A stretch of 20,599 bases of DNA from CAIOGI01 sp964349165 (GTDB lineage Bacteria; Patescibacteriota; Minisyncoccia; Phycocordibacterales; PALSA-1337), in the NCBI GenBank assembly GCA_964349165.1, contig CAYGFL010000010.1, forward strand, positions 1-20,599, in the 5' to 3' direction. Below, piece after piece: positions 1-6,970 of the stretch (position 1 is its first letter; each line of letters opens with the position of its first letter). A program made the translations under genes and the position numbers. The notes under the pieces were generated by a model. The model worked only from the letters and a program-made list of their open reading frames with translations, searched no databases and was not told the DNA's origin.

Positions 1-640
1 TTTCTTCACTCAACATGACTTTTACTTTTTCTTTGAAATCATTTATATCTTTGAAATTACCTAGACTTTTTACAAATTCATCCGTGACTTCTGGCAGGGA
101 AGCATCCACCAACTTGTTATGTTCTTCCGGAGATATGTTCTCATGAGCATGACCACTATGATCCACTCGTGAACGTCGGATATTTAAAATCGCATCATCA
201 ACTTCTTTTTCTGTAACTTCAGCAACTTCTTTTTTCACAGACATTATTTCTTTCGATATTTTTTTGTAGTCACCGAGTTTTGTCTCTGGAACTACCGCAG
301 TTACAATCTTGAACTCAAGAGGATTACTGAGAGCAATCTTCGTAATATGTATCTCTGGATGACCTATGGCATCAATCTTCTCTTCGACTACAATCTTCGG
401 ATACGCCTCGGAAATAGCTAGTTGTGCCATTTCCTCAAGTATTGTCATTTCTCCGACTTTTGAAATTAAGGTGCTTTCTGGAATCTTGCCTTTGCGGAAT
501 CCATCGATTGTGACCTCTTCATTGATATTCTGAAGTGCCTTTTTTCGGAAAGATTCAAAATGCTCTGTAGGCACACTTCCAACAATCTCTACGCGAGACT
601 TATCTAACTTATTGATTTTCATATTTGAAGTTTTTGTCAT
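1..640 (-). CDS. tig: Trigger factor, N-terminal part, PPIase domain apparently absent (partial)
   Basis: Ribosome-associated chaperone that binds nascent chains near the exit tunnel. The gene runs off the left edge, so 213 residues are visible. Residues 7-120 are the ribosome-binding domain, with the signature GFRKGKIP at about 55-62. A helix like the family's interdomain linker follows (TEKEVDDAILNIRRSR). About 25 residues of His- and Glu-rich linker later, the chain is already in sequence that resembles the start of the C-terminal domain (LPEVTDEFVKSLG), which normally follows the roughly 100-residue FKBP-like PPIase domain. That domain is therefore missing. The ATG at 640 is chosen because a TTGCAT-N17-TAGACT promoter ends 7 bases upstream, predicting a leaderless mRNA. 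Met7 (codon at 622) is an alternative and matches the usual family start better. Identity is certain; the domain loss is read directly from the translation. Confidence 0.93.
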   Translation of the reverse strand, partial: MTKTSNMKINKLDKSRVEIVGSVPTEHFESFRKKALQNINEEVTIDGFRKGKIPESTLISKVGEMTILEEMAQLAISEAYPKIVVEEKIDAIGHPEIHITKIALSNPLEFKIVTAVVPETKLGDYKKISKEIMSVKKEVAEVTEKEVDDAILNIRRSRVDHSGHAHENISPEEHNKLVDASLPEVTDEFVKSLGNFKDINDFKEKVKVMLSEE

Positions 641-647
641 GAAAAGC

Positions 648-676
648 AGTCTAACGATTTTATCCAAAAAATGCAA
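648..676 (-). promoter_or_regulatory. Promoter of tig
   Basis: On the minus strand TTGCAT (676-671), a 17-base spacer and TAGACT (653-648) stand 7 bases before the tig ATG. The start of transcription should fall at or next to the start codon. The -35 box lies in the T-rich tail of the terminator at 684-708. Confidence 0.6.
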
Positions 677-683
677 ATCAAAA

Positions 684-708
684 CCCCAGCGCTCCGAAAA
701 GCGCGGGG
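684..708 (-). terminator. Rho-independent terminator of the small cysteine-rich gene
   Basis: A GC-rich hairpin: CCCC, one bulged A and GCGCT pair with AGCGC and GGGG around a six-base loop. On the minus strand it is followed by TTTTGATTTGC. It begins 15 bases past the stop of the gene at 724-915, so it closes that transcript. Confidence 0.75.
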
Positions 709-723
709 GTGTGAGAACGGGCG

Positions 724-915
724 TCATCGCCGAGAACAAAGTTGAGGTTCTGGCAGTTTCTGCATGACTGATACAGCCGCCTCCATCTCGGGCTTGACAC
801 CTTTTGGTCTGAAGTGTCTGCAAAGGACAGGACGTTGTCCCTCTGTGGTAGGTATCTCGGCCAGTCCATCATCATGTGCTTCTTGGGTACATCCGCAATG
901 TTGACATATATTCAT
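724..915 (-). CDS. Small cysteine-rich protein, possible zinc-binding
   Basis: A 63-residue protein of unknown function. It has C4-x2-C7-x-C9 near the N-terminus, a CRHF motif near residues 32-35 and a last Cys near the end. The pattern resembles the many small bacterial zinc-knuckle proteins with an N-terminal CxxC followed by a Cys/His pair, but no named family was recognised. The ATG at 915 is chosen because GGAG sits six bases upstream, one of the few Shine-Dalgarno-like sequences here. A TTG start at 942 is also possible. The gene has its own promoter (948-975) and a strong terminator (684-708), so it is an independent unit between two others. Reality of the gene is likely but not certain. 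The alternative is that the transcript is a structured RNA. Confidence 0.6.
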   Translation of the reverse strand: MNICQHCGCTQEAHDDGLAEIPTTEGQRPVLCRHFRPKGVKPEMEAAVSVMQKLPEPQLCSRR

Positions 916-947
916 CCAGATCTCCATTTCCAATTTTTCCAATGTAA

Positions 948-975
948 ATTATACCCCCTAACCATTTTTAATCAA
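948..975 (-). promoter_or_regulatory. Promoter of the small cysteine-rich gene
   Basis: On the minus strand TTGATT (975-970), a 16-base spacer and a perfect TATAAT (953-948). The predicted start of transcription is near 941, about 25 bases before the chosen ATG. The -35 box is part of the T-rich tail of the terminator at 983-997. Confidence 0.7.
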
Positions 976-982
976 ACAAAAA

Positions 983-997
983 ACCGGAGTGCCCGGT
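983..997 (-). terminator. Rho-independent terminator of the 1034-1342 gene
   Basis: On the minus strand ACCGG, a five-base loop and CCGGT are followed by TTTTTTGTTTG. It lies 36 bases past the stop of the membrane protein gene and probably ends the minus-strand run that begins at nusA. Confidence 0.8.
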
Positions 998-1033
998 CTT
1001 CTGTTGTTATGTCAGTATGACTAATATGAAAAA

Positions 1034-1342
1034 CTAGAAACTATAATCTACATCTTGAAGCTCTGCGCCTAGGTCGGCTTCGATAGATGCTATGTCATCT
1101 GCCTGTATTACGGCTGATGTCATGTCGTCTGCGGGGATATCCGAGGTGCTCTGTTCTGTAGTCTGTGCATCTTGAGGTGCCATCTTGGTATTTAGCTTCT
1201 GTCCGAAGAAGTAGAGTGCTGCGATGATCAAGACCAATACTATGATGAGTGCTCCTACTATCGGACCGACTTTCTTCTCTGTATGTGAAGTTGGAGGCAT
1301 CCCGTTCATCATTCCACTTGAGTTTTGTGTATTTATATCCAT
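1034..1342 (-). CDS. Single-span membrane protein of unknown function
   Basis: A 102-residue protein. Residues 1-24 are polar and rich in Met, Ser and Asn. Residues about 25-47 form one hydrophobic helix (VGPIVGALIIVLVLIIAALYF). The rest is an acidic Asp/Glu/Ser/Thr tail ending in a motif of the type DDIASIEADLGAELQDVD. Short membrane proteins with such an acidic tail are recalled from Parcubacteria, without known function. It starts 20 bases after the stop of the secreted coiled-coil gene, so the two are probably cotranscribed and may act together at the cell envelope (inference). No Shine-Dalgarno sequence precedes the ATG. Confidence 0.8.
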   Translation of the reverse strand: MDINTQNSSGMMNGMPPTSHTEKKVGPIVGALIIVLVLIIAALYFFGQKLNTKMAPQDAQTTEQSTSDIPADDMTSAVIQADDIASIEADLGAELQDVDYSF

Positions 1343-1362
1343 ATTTTTACTTTATTAAATAA

Positions 1363-2121
1363 TTAATTTGTTGAATTGGTCTCAGATGAAGGGTTGGTCT
1401 CACTCTTCACACCCATAGCATGAGCTATCGCGACTACTACTTTCTGTAGAGCATCTCGAGCTTCTTTTACGCTCTTTATAGCTGTATCACCTAGTACTCG
1501 AGGTTTCGTGAGTTCTATTTCTGAAGGATTAGTCGAGGTACCGTTCGTGATAGGTGTGATATTCAAGGCTTGGAATGCGGCTACATCCGTCTTTGCCTTT
1601 TCTATCTTCTCTTTTGCAGTTACGAGGAGAGCCTTCGCCTCTGTCATGTCTCGTCCCTCGCTCTCTACCTTGGTAATTCTAGCTTCGATACGGATCACGA
1701 TACTAGAAAGATTCGTCAATGAAAAATTCAATTCCTTTACGAGGGCGTTCTTTCGAGTCTCGAAGGCTCGCAACTCCATCTTCTTTGCAATATCCTTGCG
1801 CACTTCACCATTGGTCCTCTTGAACATCTCTGTAGAAGAAGCTCTCATCGCCTTTATCTCTTGTTTTGTCTCTGCACGCATATCCTTTATTTCAGCTCGC
1901 ATCTCTTTTACTTCACTTCTCACCTCCTTCTTAAGTTCACGCCTTTCCAAGATATTGGTACGAACTTCCTTATTATTTTCCTTACGATTTTCTATCTGGG
2001 CTTTGATATTTGGTCGTATTGAGCCATTTGTTCCGGTCTCCTCTGCTTGCACTGTGATAGAGAAAACGCACATCGTGAGCAGGATTATAGATACTGATGC
2101 TATTTTATATATTGATTTCAT
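1363..2121 (-). CDS. Secreted, charged coiled-coil protein of unknown function
   Basis: A 252-residue protein with a clear signal peptide: positive start, hydrophobic residues 7-24 and likely cleavage after VQA at about residue 26. Residues about 35-125 are almost wholly Lys, Arg, Glu and Ala/Met in 8-11 residue repeats (EMRAEIKDMRAETKQEIKAM), indicating a long helix or coiled coil. A second helical part from about residue 130 contains RIEARITKVESEGRDMTEAKALL, and the end contains KSVKEARDALQKVVVAIAHAM. This helical layout, with a segment like RIESRITKLEAEGKD, is recalled from many CPR genomes but has no assigned function. It may be a periplasmic or surface spacer. A TATAAT stands nine bases before the ATG. 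Confidence 0.82.
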   Translation of the reverse strand: MKSIYKIASVSIILLTMCVFSITVQAEETGTNGSIRPNIKAQIENRKENNKEVRTNILERRELKKEVRSEVKEMRAEIKDMRAETKQEIKAMRASSTEMFKRTNGEVRKDIAKKMELRAFETRKNALVKELNFSLTNLSSIVIRIEARITKVESEGRDMTEAKALLVTAKEKIEKAKTDVAAFQALNITPITNGTSTNPSEIELTKPRVLGDTAIKSVKEARDALQKVVVAIAHAMGVKSETNPSSETNSTN

Positions 2122-2130
2122 AGTTGTTTG

Positions 2131-2136
2131 ATTATA
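2131..2136 (-). promoter_or_regulatory. -10 box before the secreted coiled-coil gene
   Basis: A perfect TATAAT on the minus strand ends nine bases before the ATG at 2121, so the mRNA would have a leader of about 2-3 bases. No good -35 box was seen. A second TATAAT (2172-2167) directly follows the ppa stop and could serve the same gene with a longer leader. Confidence 0.5.
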
Positions 2137-2174
2137 AGTAAAAACCTCGTATATGGTCCTATTCGTATTATACC

Positions 2175-2696
2175 TTATTTTTGCGCTTCTTTGTACATCT
2201 TTATCCCCATTGCAAAAGCTTCTTTTGCCCTTGTTTTATCTGCAAAATCCTTGACTATAACCTCCTTATCTTGAAGTTTCTTGTAAGTTGAATAGAAATG
2301 CTCTATTTCTCGCAATGTGTGGGCATTGAGATCTGCTAGATCATTTACATCGTTCCACCTAGGGTCATCTACTGGGACCGCGATGATTTTATCATCTTTT
2401 TCACCTGCATCGAGCATCCCCATGATGGCGACTGGTCTAGCTCGTACGAGAATACCTGGGAAAAGGGGATATGTAGTGAGAAGGACAACATCTAGTGGAT
2501 CCCCATCGTGCCATAGGGTCTGTGGGACGAAACCATAGTCAAAAGGCAGGTCTTGAGAAGTATGATTCACCCTATCGAGAGCTATGAGACCTGTCTTTTT
2601 GTCTATCTCATATTTATTTTTTGAACCCTTTGGAATCTCGATGATGACATTCATCTTGTCGGCTGTTCCAGGAGTTACATCGTGTAGCATATTCAT
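2175..2696 (-). CDS. ppa: Inorganic pyrophosphatase, family I
   Basis: Hydrolyses pyrophosphate to two phosphates in the cytoplasm, pulling nucleic-acid and aminoacyl-tRNA synthesis forward. The 173-residue length is typical of the bacterial soluble family. The active-site set is complete by eye: E20 in IIEIPKG, K28 and E30, R42, Y54 in FDYGFVP, the signature D64-G-D66-P-L-D69, the acidic pair in KDDKIIAVPVDDPRW, and a YKK near residue 139. It follows nusA by 33 bases on the same strand, so the two are probably cotranscribed. No Shine-Dalgarno sequence precedes the ATG. ATG-AAT-ATG leaves Met1 or Met3 as the start. Confidence 0.96.
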   Translation of the reverse strand: MNMLHDVTPGTADKMNVIIEIPKGSKNKYEIDKKTGLIALDRVNHTSQDLPFDYGFVPQTLWHDGDPLDVVLLTTYPLFPGILVRARPVAIMGMLDAGEKDDKIIAVPVDDPRWNDVNDLADLNAHTLREIEHFYSTYKKLQDKEVIVKDFADKTRAKEAFAMGIKMYKEAQK

Positions 2697-2729
2697 AATA
2701 TTTTGATGGTTATTATTTTAATTTTATTT

Positions 2730-3875
2730 TTACTCCTCTTTATTCTCTTTTGACACACTTCCTACACCCGCTGACTGTATATCGATCTTCCAACCTGTGA
2801 GCTTGGCTGCTAGACGGACATTCTGTCCACCCTTACCTATGGCGAGAGATTGCTGGTCTTCTGTTACCTTGACGATCGCTCTGTTCTCTTCCTTTATGAG
2901 AGTCATAGAGACTATCTTCGCTGGCGATAGGGCTTCACCTATGAATTTCTCTGGATCTGCATTCCACTCTATGATATCAATCTTTTCTCCTCCTAGCTCG
3001 CTCATAACTGTGGAAACACGCACACCGCGTTGCCCGACGAGTGAACCTATAGGATCTATATGACTATCATTCGAATGCACGGCGATCTTTGACCTCGCAC
3101 CAGCTTCGCGCGCCACAGCTTTGATCTCGACTACTTTCTGCGCGATCTCTGGAGCCTCTACCTCGAATAGTTTCTCTAGGAACTTGGGATGTGAACGAGA
3201 GAGTTTCAAAAGGATTCCCTTCGGAGTTTCCTCTACAGCATAGAGATACGCACGTATACGTTCACCTTGCTTGTAGTGTTCGCTAGGAATCTGCTCTTCG
3301 TAGGGGATGATACCGACAGCACGTCCCATGTCTATGAATAGGGCACCCCTCTCGAGCCTCTGCACTGTTCCAGAGACGATCTCACCATCTTTTGCACCAT
3401 ACTCATTCATCACAGAGGTCTTCTCTGCTTCGCGGATCTTCTGGATGATGACCTGCTTTGCAGTCTGCGCAGCGATGCGTCCATAGTCACCTTTTTCCTC
3501 GAGAGGAAAGACGATCTCATCGTCGATCTTCGCATCCCTTTTAATCTTCTTTGCATCTGCAAGGAGGATATGATGTTCGGGATTGTAGCGAACTTTGATG
3601 TCCTCTTCGGCTATAGATTTTAGATCTACTTCTTCCTCGATCTCATCTTCCATTATAACTTTGGACTCATCCACCACGATTTTGACCTGGTAGAACTCTA
3701 CTTTTCCAGAGTTTTGGTCGAAGATCGCACGAACGATCTGACCTTTTTTTCCATATTCTTTCTTGTAAGCAGTAGCGAGGGCAAGCTCAATAGCCTCCAA
3801 CATTTTTTCTTTTGGGATACCGCGCTCGTCCTCCAATTGCTGGAGAACGGAATGAATTACTTTTAAATCAAACAT
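2730..3875 (-). CDS. nusA: Transcription termination/antitermination factor NusA
   Basis: RNA-polymerase-binding factor that modulates pausing, termination and antitermination. It has 381 residues in the family order: N-terminal polymerase-binding domain (about 1-130), S1 domain (about 163-227, DGEIVSGTVQRLERGALFID), KH1 with DPIGSLVGQRG (about 274-284) and KH2 with IGKGGQN (about 346-352). It ends soon after KH2, so there is no acidic C-terminal repeat of the E. coli type; this is normal for many bacteria. The start is ATG 3875 (MFDLKVIHSVL). Upstream in-frame codons encode non-family sequence and lie within the leader and promoter. There is no rimP upstream, as pilB is divergent. The transcript has an approximately 52-base leader with a terminator-like hairpin (3905-3921), suggesting autoregulation. 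Confidence 0.96.
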   Translation of the reverse strand: MFDLKVIHSVLQQLEDERGIPKEKMLEAIELALATAYKKEYGKKGQIVRAIFDQNSGKVEFYQVKIVVDESKVIMEDEIEEEVDLKSIAEEDIKVRYNPEHHILLADAKKIKRDAKIDDEIVFPLEEKGDYGRIAAQTAKQVIIQKIREAEKTSVMNEYGAKDGEIVSGTVQRLERGALFIDMGRAVGIIPYEEQIPSEHYKQGERIRAYLYAVEETPKGILLKLSRSHPKFLEKLFEVEAPEIAQKVVEIKAVAREAGARSKIAVHSNDSHIDPIGSLVGQRGVRVSTVMSELGGEKIDIIEWNADPEKFIGEALSPAKIVSMTLIKEENRAIVKVTEDQQSLAIGKGGQNVRLAAKLTGWKIDIQSAGVGSVSKENKEE

Positions 3876-3904
3876 ATTTTTTTGTGAATTTTTTAATAAA
3901 AATG

Positions 3905-3921
3905 GTTCGCTTTCGGCGAAC
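3905..3921 (-). promoter_or_regulatory. Hairpin with T-run in the nusA leader (possible attenuator)
   Basis: On the minus strand GTTCGC, a CGAAA loop and GCGAAC are followed by CATTTTTATT. The stem is six perfect pairs. It sits between the nusA promoter and the nusA ATG, about seven bases after the predicted transcription start. It is shaped like a weak intrinsic terminator or pause site. NusA autoregulation is known in E. coli; its use here is inference. Confidence 0.5.
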
Positions 3922-3934
3922 TTCAGATGGGGAG

Positions 3935-3963
3935 AGTATAGCAGATACGTAGTGGAAAAGCAA
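3935..3963 (-). promoter_or_regulatory. Promoter of nusA (extended -10)
   Basis: On the minus strand TTGCTT (3963-3958), a 17-base spacer ending in TGC, and TATACT (3940-3935). It has both a -35 box and an extended -10. The predicted start of transcription is near 3928, giving a leader of about 52 bases, unlike the near-leaderless genes around it. Confidence 0.7.
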
Positions 3964-3975
3964 AGTATATGTTCG

Positions 3976-3984
3976 TGATATAAT
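3976..3984 (+). promoter_or_regulatory. Extended -10 promoter of the pilus operon
   Basis: TGATATAAT is a perfect extended -10. Its last base is seven bases before the pilB ATG at 3992, so transcription should start at or next to the A of the start codon. No -35 box is visible. Confidence 0.65.
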
Positions 3985-3991
3985 AATACCA

Positions 3992-5752
3992 ATGCTCGTT
4001 GAAGACTCACAGCTGAATAAATTTATCATTGACTCCAATCTCGTCTCTCGAGAAGACTTCGATCTTGCTATGGCTGAAGCAGAGAAAAAGGGAGGTCGTG
4101 TGGGAGAAGTCCTTGTCAACTCTGGTAAAATCACCGAAGAAAATCTGCGTCGGATGCAAGCCTATGTGCTCGGCATCCCATTTGTCGATCTGAAGGGACG
4201 CAAGATACCTTTTGAAACCCTTTCTCTCATACCCGAACCTGTCGCCAGGACTCACAATGTCGTAGCTTTCAAAAAAACCGATACGACACTAGAGGTGGCG
4301 ATGCTAAATGTGAATGATCTCTCTGCTATCGATTTCGTAAAAAAGAAAGTAAATCTCAAGATTCTGCCACGCCTCACAGATGCTGACTCTATAAAAGAAT
4401 CAATAATTCAGTATCAGAAAAGTCTCAAGGCAGAGTTCGGCGATCTCATACAAAAAGAGTCTGCAACACTGAAGGCGATAGCTGAGGATGCAGGACTTAA
4501 AAATGGAAATCCTGTTTCAGAAAAAGATCTGAAGAAAATCGCAGAGGATATACCGGTGGTGCGTATCGTGGACACTCTGCTCAAGCATGCTATTCTCCAA
4601 AACGCTTCGGATATCCATATAGAGCCTCAAGAGATGGAGTTACTCGTGCGATATCGCATAGACGGACTACTACATGATGCGATGGTGTTGCCGAAAAATG
4701 CTGAACCCTCGATCACTGCGCGTATCAAAGTCTTGTCGAACCTGAAACTAGATGAAAAGCGCTTGCCACAAGACGGGAGATTCAAGGTAGACATGAATGG
4801 AGAAAAAGTTTCTTTTCGAGTATCTGTACTGCCGACATACTATGGTGAGAAGACAGTCATGCGTCTATTGCGCGAAAATGTTTCTGGTTTTACTCTCGAA
4901 TACCTTTCTTTTCATGGAGATGGTCTAGAAAAGATCCATCATGCGGTGACGCAGACTACGGGCATGATACTTACTACAGGTCCCACAGGTTCTGGAAAAA
5001 CTACGACTCTCTACACTATTCTCGACATTTTAAATCAGCCGGATGTAAATATTTCTACTATCGAAGACCCTGTCGAGTACCAGATGAAGAGGATAAATCA
5101 GACACAAGTGAATTCTGAAATCGGCTTCACTTTCGCCTCTGGACTGCGCACTCTAGTACGACAAGATCCAGATATCATAATGGTGGGTGAGATCCGAGAC
5201 AACGAGACGGCGGCTCTCGCGGTGAACGCTTCTCTCACGGGTCACCTTGTTCTCTCTACTCTACACACGAACAGCGCTGCCGGAGCAATACCGAGACTTC
5301 TCGATATGAAGATCGAACCTTTTCTCCTGGTTTCAACTATCAACATCATCATCGCTCAACGTCTCGTACGCAGACTCTCTGATAACAAAGAAAAATATTT
5401 CCTTTCAAAAGCGGAGATAGAGACTCTCGGTAAATCTGTCGATCTAAAAAGGGTACTCGAACAATTGCAAACCGAAAAGGTGATAAAAGATGTGAGTTCA
5501 TGGGAGAAAATTCCTTTCTTCAAACCTGTCTCTGGCAAAGAGGATGATGGATACAAGAGTCGAGTGGGTATACATGAAGTCTTGAAAGTGACTCAGAGTA
5601 TAAAAGAATTGATAATAAAAGGTGCGACATCAGAAGAGATCGAAATACAAGCGAAGAAAGAGGGAATGCAGAGCATGATAGAAGATGGAATTTTCAAGGC
5701 GGTTCAGGGATTCACGACCATAGAAGAGGTCTTGCGAGTGGTGTCAGAATAA
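3992..5752 (+). CDS. pilB: Type IV pilus assembly ATPase PilB/GspE
   Basis: Cytoplasmic hexameric motor that drives pilin polymerisation. It has 586 residues. The N-terminal part (about 1-150) is an MshEN-like domain (GRVGEVLVNSGKITEENL). The ATPase core follows with Walker A GPTGSGKT at 330-337, an Asp box TIEDPVEY at about 356-363, Walker B in DPDIIMVGEIRD, and a His box STLHTN at about 422-427. The tetracysteine zinc motif of many PilB/GspE proteins is not present; the region between the core and the C-terminus (about 455-525) is a charged linker instead. ATG 3992 is supported by the extended -10 placed for a leaderless mRNA. First gene of the pilus operon; pilC follows three bases after the stop. 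Confidence 0.95.
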   Translation: MLVEDSQLNKFIIDSNLVSREDFDLAMAEAEKKGGRVGEVLVNSGKITEENLRRMQAYVLGIPFVDLKGRKIPFETLSLIPEPVARTHNVVAFKKTDTTLEVAMLNVNDLSAIDFVKKKVNLKILPRLTDADSIKESIIQYQKSLKAEFGDLIQKESATLKAIAEDAGLKNGNPVSEKDLKKIAEDIPVVRIVDTLLKHAILQNASDIHIEPQEMELLVRYRIDGLLHDAMVLPKNAEPSITARIKVLSNLKLDEKRLPQDGRFKVDMNGEKVSFRVSVLPTYYGEKTVMRLLRENVSGFTLEYLSFHGDGLEKIHHAVTQTTGMILTTGPTGSGKTTTLYTILDILNQPDVNISTIEDPVEYQMKRINQTQVNSEIGFTFASGLRTLVRQDPDIIMVGEIRDNETAALAVNASLTGHLVLSTLHTNSAAGAIPRLLDMKIEPFLLVSTINIIIAQRLVRRLSDNKEKYFLSKAEIETLGKSVDLKRVLEQLQTEKVIKDVSSWEKIPFFKPVSGKEDDGYKSRVGIHEVLKVTQSIKELIIKGATSEEIEIQAKKEGMQSMIEDGIFKAVQGFTTIEEVLRVVSE

Positions 5753-5755
5753 TAT

Positions 5756-6970
5756 ATGTCACATTTTACATTCAAAGCAAAAAAAATAGGTGGAGAAATC
5801 CACAAAGGCGAGCAAGACGCGAAAGATCGTTTTGAACTTTATAAAATCTTGAAAGAATCTGGAGAAGAGGTTATCTCTGTCGAAGAAAAAAAGAAATTTT
5901 CTCTATCCATGGATTTTTCTTTACCATTTTTAAATTCTATAAAAATGCGAGAGAAGATAAACTTTTCTCGTAGTCTAGGATCGATGATAAAAGCAGGGCT
6001 CTCGATGTCACAGGCATTATCTGTCATGGAAAAGCAGGGGACAAATAAGGCGGTGAAAAAAATAATCATCACTCTGAACGAGGAGATTCGTAAAGGTAAA
6101 ACTTTGTCTGATGCCATGAAATCTTTTCCAAAAATGTTCTCACCTCTCATGATAGCTATGGTTGCTTCTGGAGAACAGAGTGGAAGCCTAAGTGAGGCTC
6201 TAGGTATCATCACACTGCAGATGGATAAAAGTTACACATTACAGAGGAGAGTCCGCGGAGCCCTCATTTACCCAGGTGTCATCCTGTTCGCTATGGTGAT
6301 CATCGCTATAGTATTGCTGACCTATGTTGTGCCTACTCTCACGAAAACTTTCACCGAACTAAATGTCGCTTTGCCGGCATCTACCAAGTTCGTCTTGTGG
6401 GCAAGTAATATCGTGCAACACGATTTCCTAGCTCTACTCGGTGTCATCATCGCTCTCTCTGCTTTCATATCTGTCTGGTCGAAAAAAGAGAGTGGTAAAA
6501 AAATATTGCATAAAATAATCCTGAAGATTCCTCTCATCGGCAATCTAGTGCAAGAGGTCAATGTAGCGAGGACAGCGAGAACACTCTCATCTCTCATCGG
6601 TTCGGGTATAGATATACTAGACGCATTGAGGATCACCAGAGACATAGTACAAAATATTTATTACAAGGCTGTTCTCGCAGAAGCATATGACTCTGTAGAA
6701 AAAGGAGAGCCGTTGTCGAAGACATTCGCGAGCAATCCGAAGCTCTACCCTATTTTCCTTAGTGAAATGATAAATGTGGGAGAAGAGACAGGAAAGATAG
6801 GGGAGATGATGGTGGGTGTAGCCTCATACTATGAAGACGATGTGGATCAGAAGACGAAAGACATGTCGACGGTCATAGAACCATTCCTCATGATCATCAT
6901 CGCTGCCGCTGTAGGATTCTTCGCTGTTGCTATGATCTCGCCGATGTATTCACTCGTCAATACAATATGA
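5756..6970 (+). CDS. pilC: Type IV pilus inner-membrane platform protein PilC/GspF
   Basis: Inner-membrane platform that couples the PilB motor to pilin extraction. It has 404 residues with two tandem GspF domains: the first from about 60 to 185 (FSRSLGSMIKAGLSMSQAL, MVASGEQSGSL), the second from about 265 to 395 (TARTLSSLIGSGIDILDAL, NVGEETGKIGEMM). Membrane segments lie near 170-190, 220-240 and 375-400. The repeated GE(Q/E)(S/T)G motif is present in both halves, as expected. Its start codon is three bases after the pilB stop and its TGA overlaps the next gene's ATG, so translation is likely coupled. No Shine-Dalgarno sequence is seen. Confidence 0.95.
   Translation: MSHFTFKAKKIGGEIHKGEQDAKDRFELYKILKESGEEVISVEEKKKFSLSMDFSLPFLNSIKMREKINFSRSLGSMIKAGLSMSQALSVMEKQGTNKAVKKIIITLNEEIRKGKTLSDAMKSFPKMFSPLMIAMVASGEQSGSLSEALGIITLQMDKSYTLQRRVRGALIYPGVILFAMVIIAIVLLTYVVPTLTKTFTELNVALPASTKFVLWASNIVQHDFLALLGVIIALSAFISVWSKKESGKKILHKIILKIPLIGNLVQEVNVARTARTLSSLIGSGIDILDALRITRDIVQNIYYKAVLAEAYDSVEKGEPLSKTFASNPKLYPIFLSEMINVGEETGKIGEMMVGVASYYEDDVDQKTKDMSTVIEPFLMIIIAAAVGFFAVAMISPMYSLVNTI

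Noticed and set aside
814..1020. Plus-strand frame of 68 codons
   Set aside because: It crosses a terminator, a strong minus-strand promoter and the cysteine-rich gene, and the product resembles nothing. A shadow.
1508..2131. 207-codon plus-strand frame opposite the coiled-coil gene
   Set aside because: The charged repeats on the minus strand produce a long antisense open frame. The minus frame has a signal peptide and sensible helical pattern.
3876..4010. N-terminal extension of NusA to 4010
   Set aside because: It would run over the nusA promoter, the leader hairpin and the pilB start, and the added residues are not family-like.
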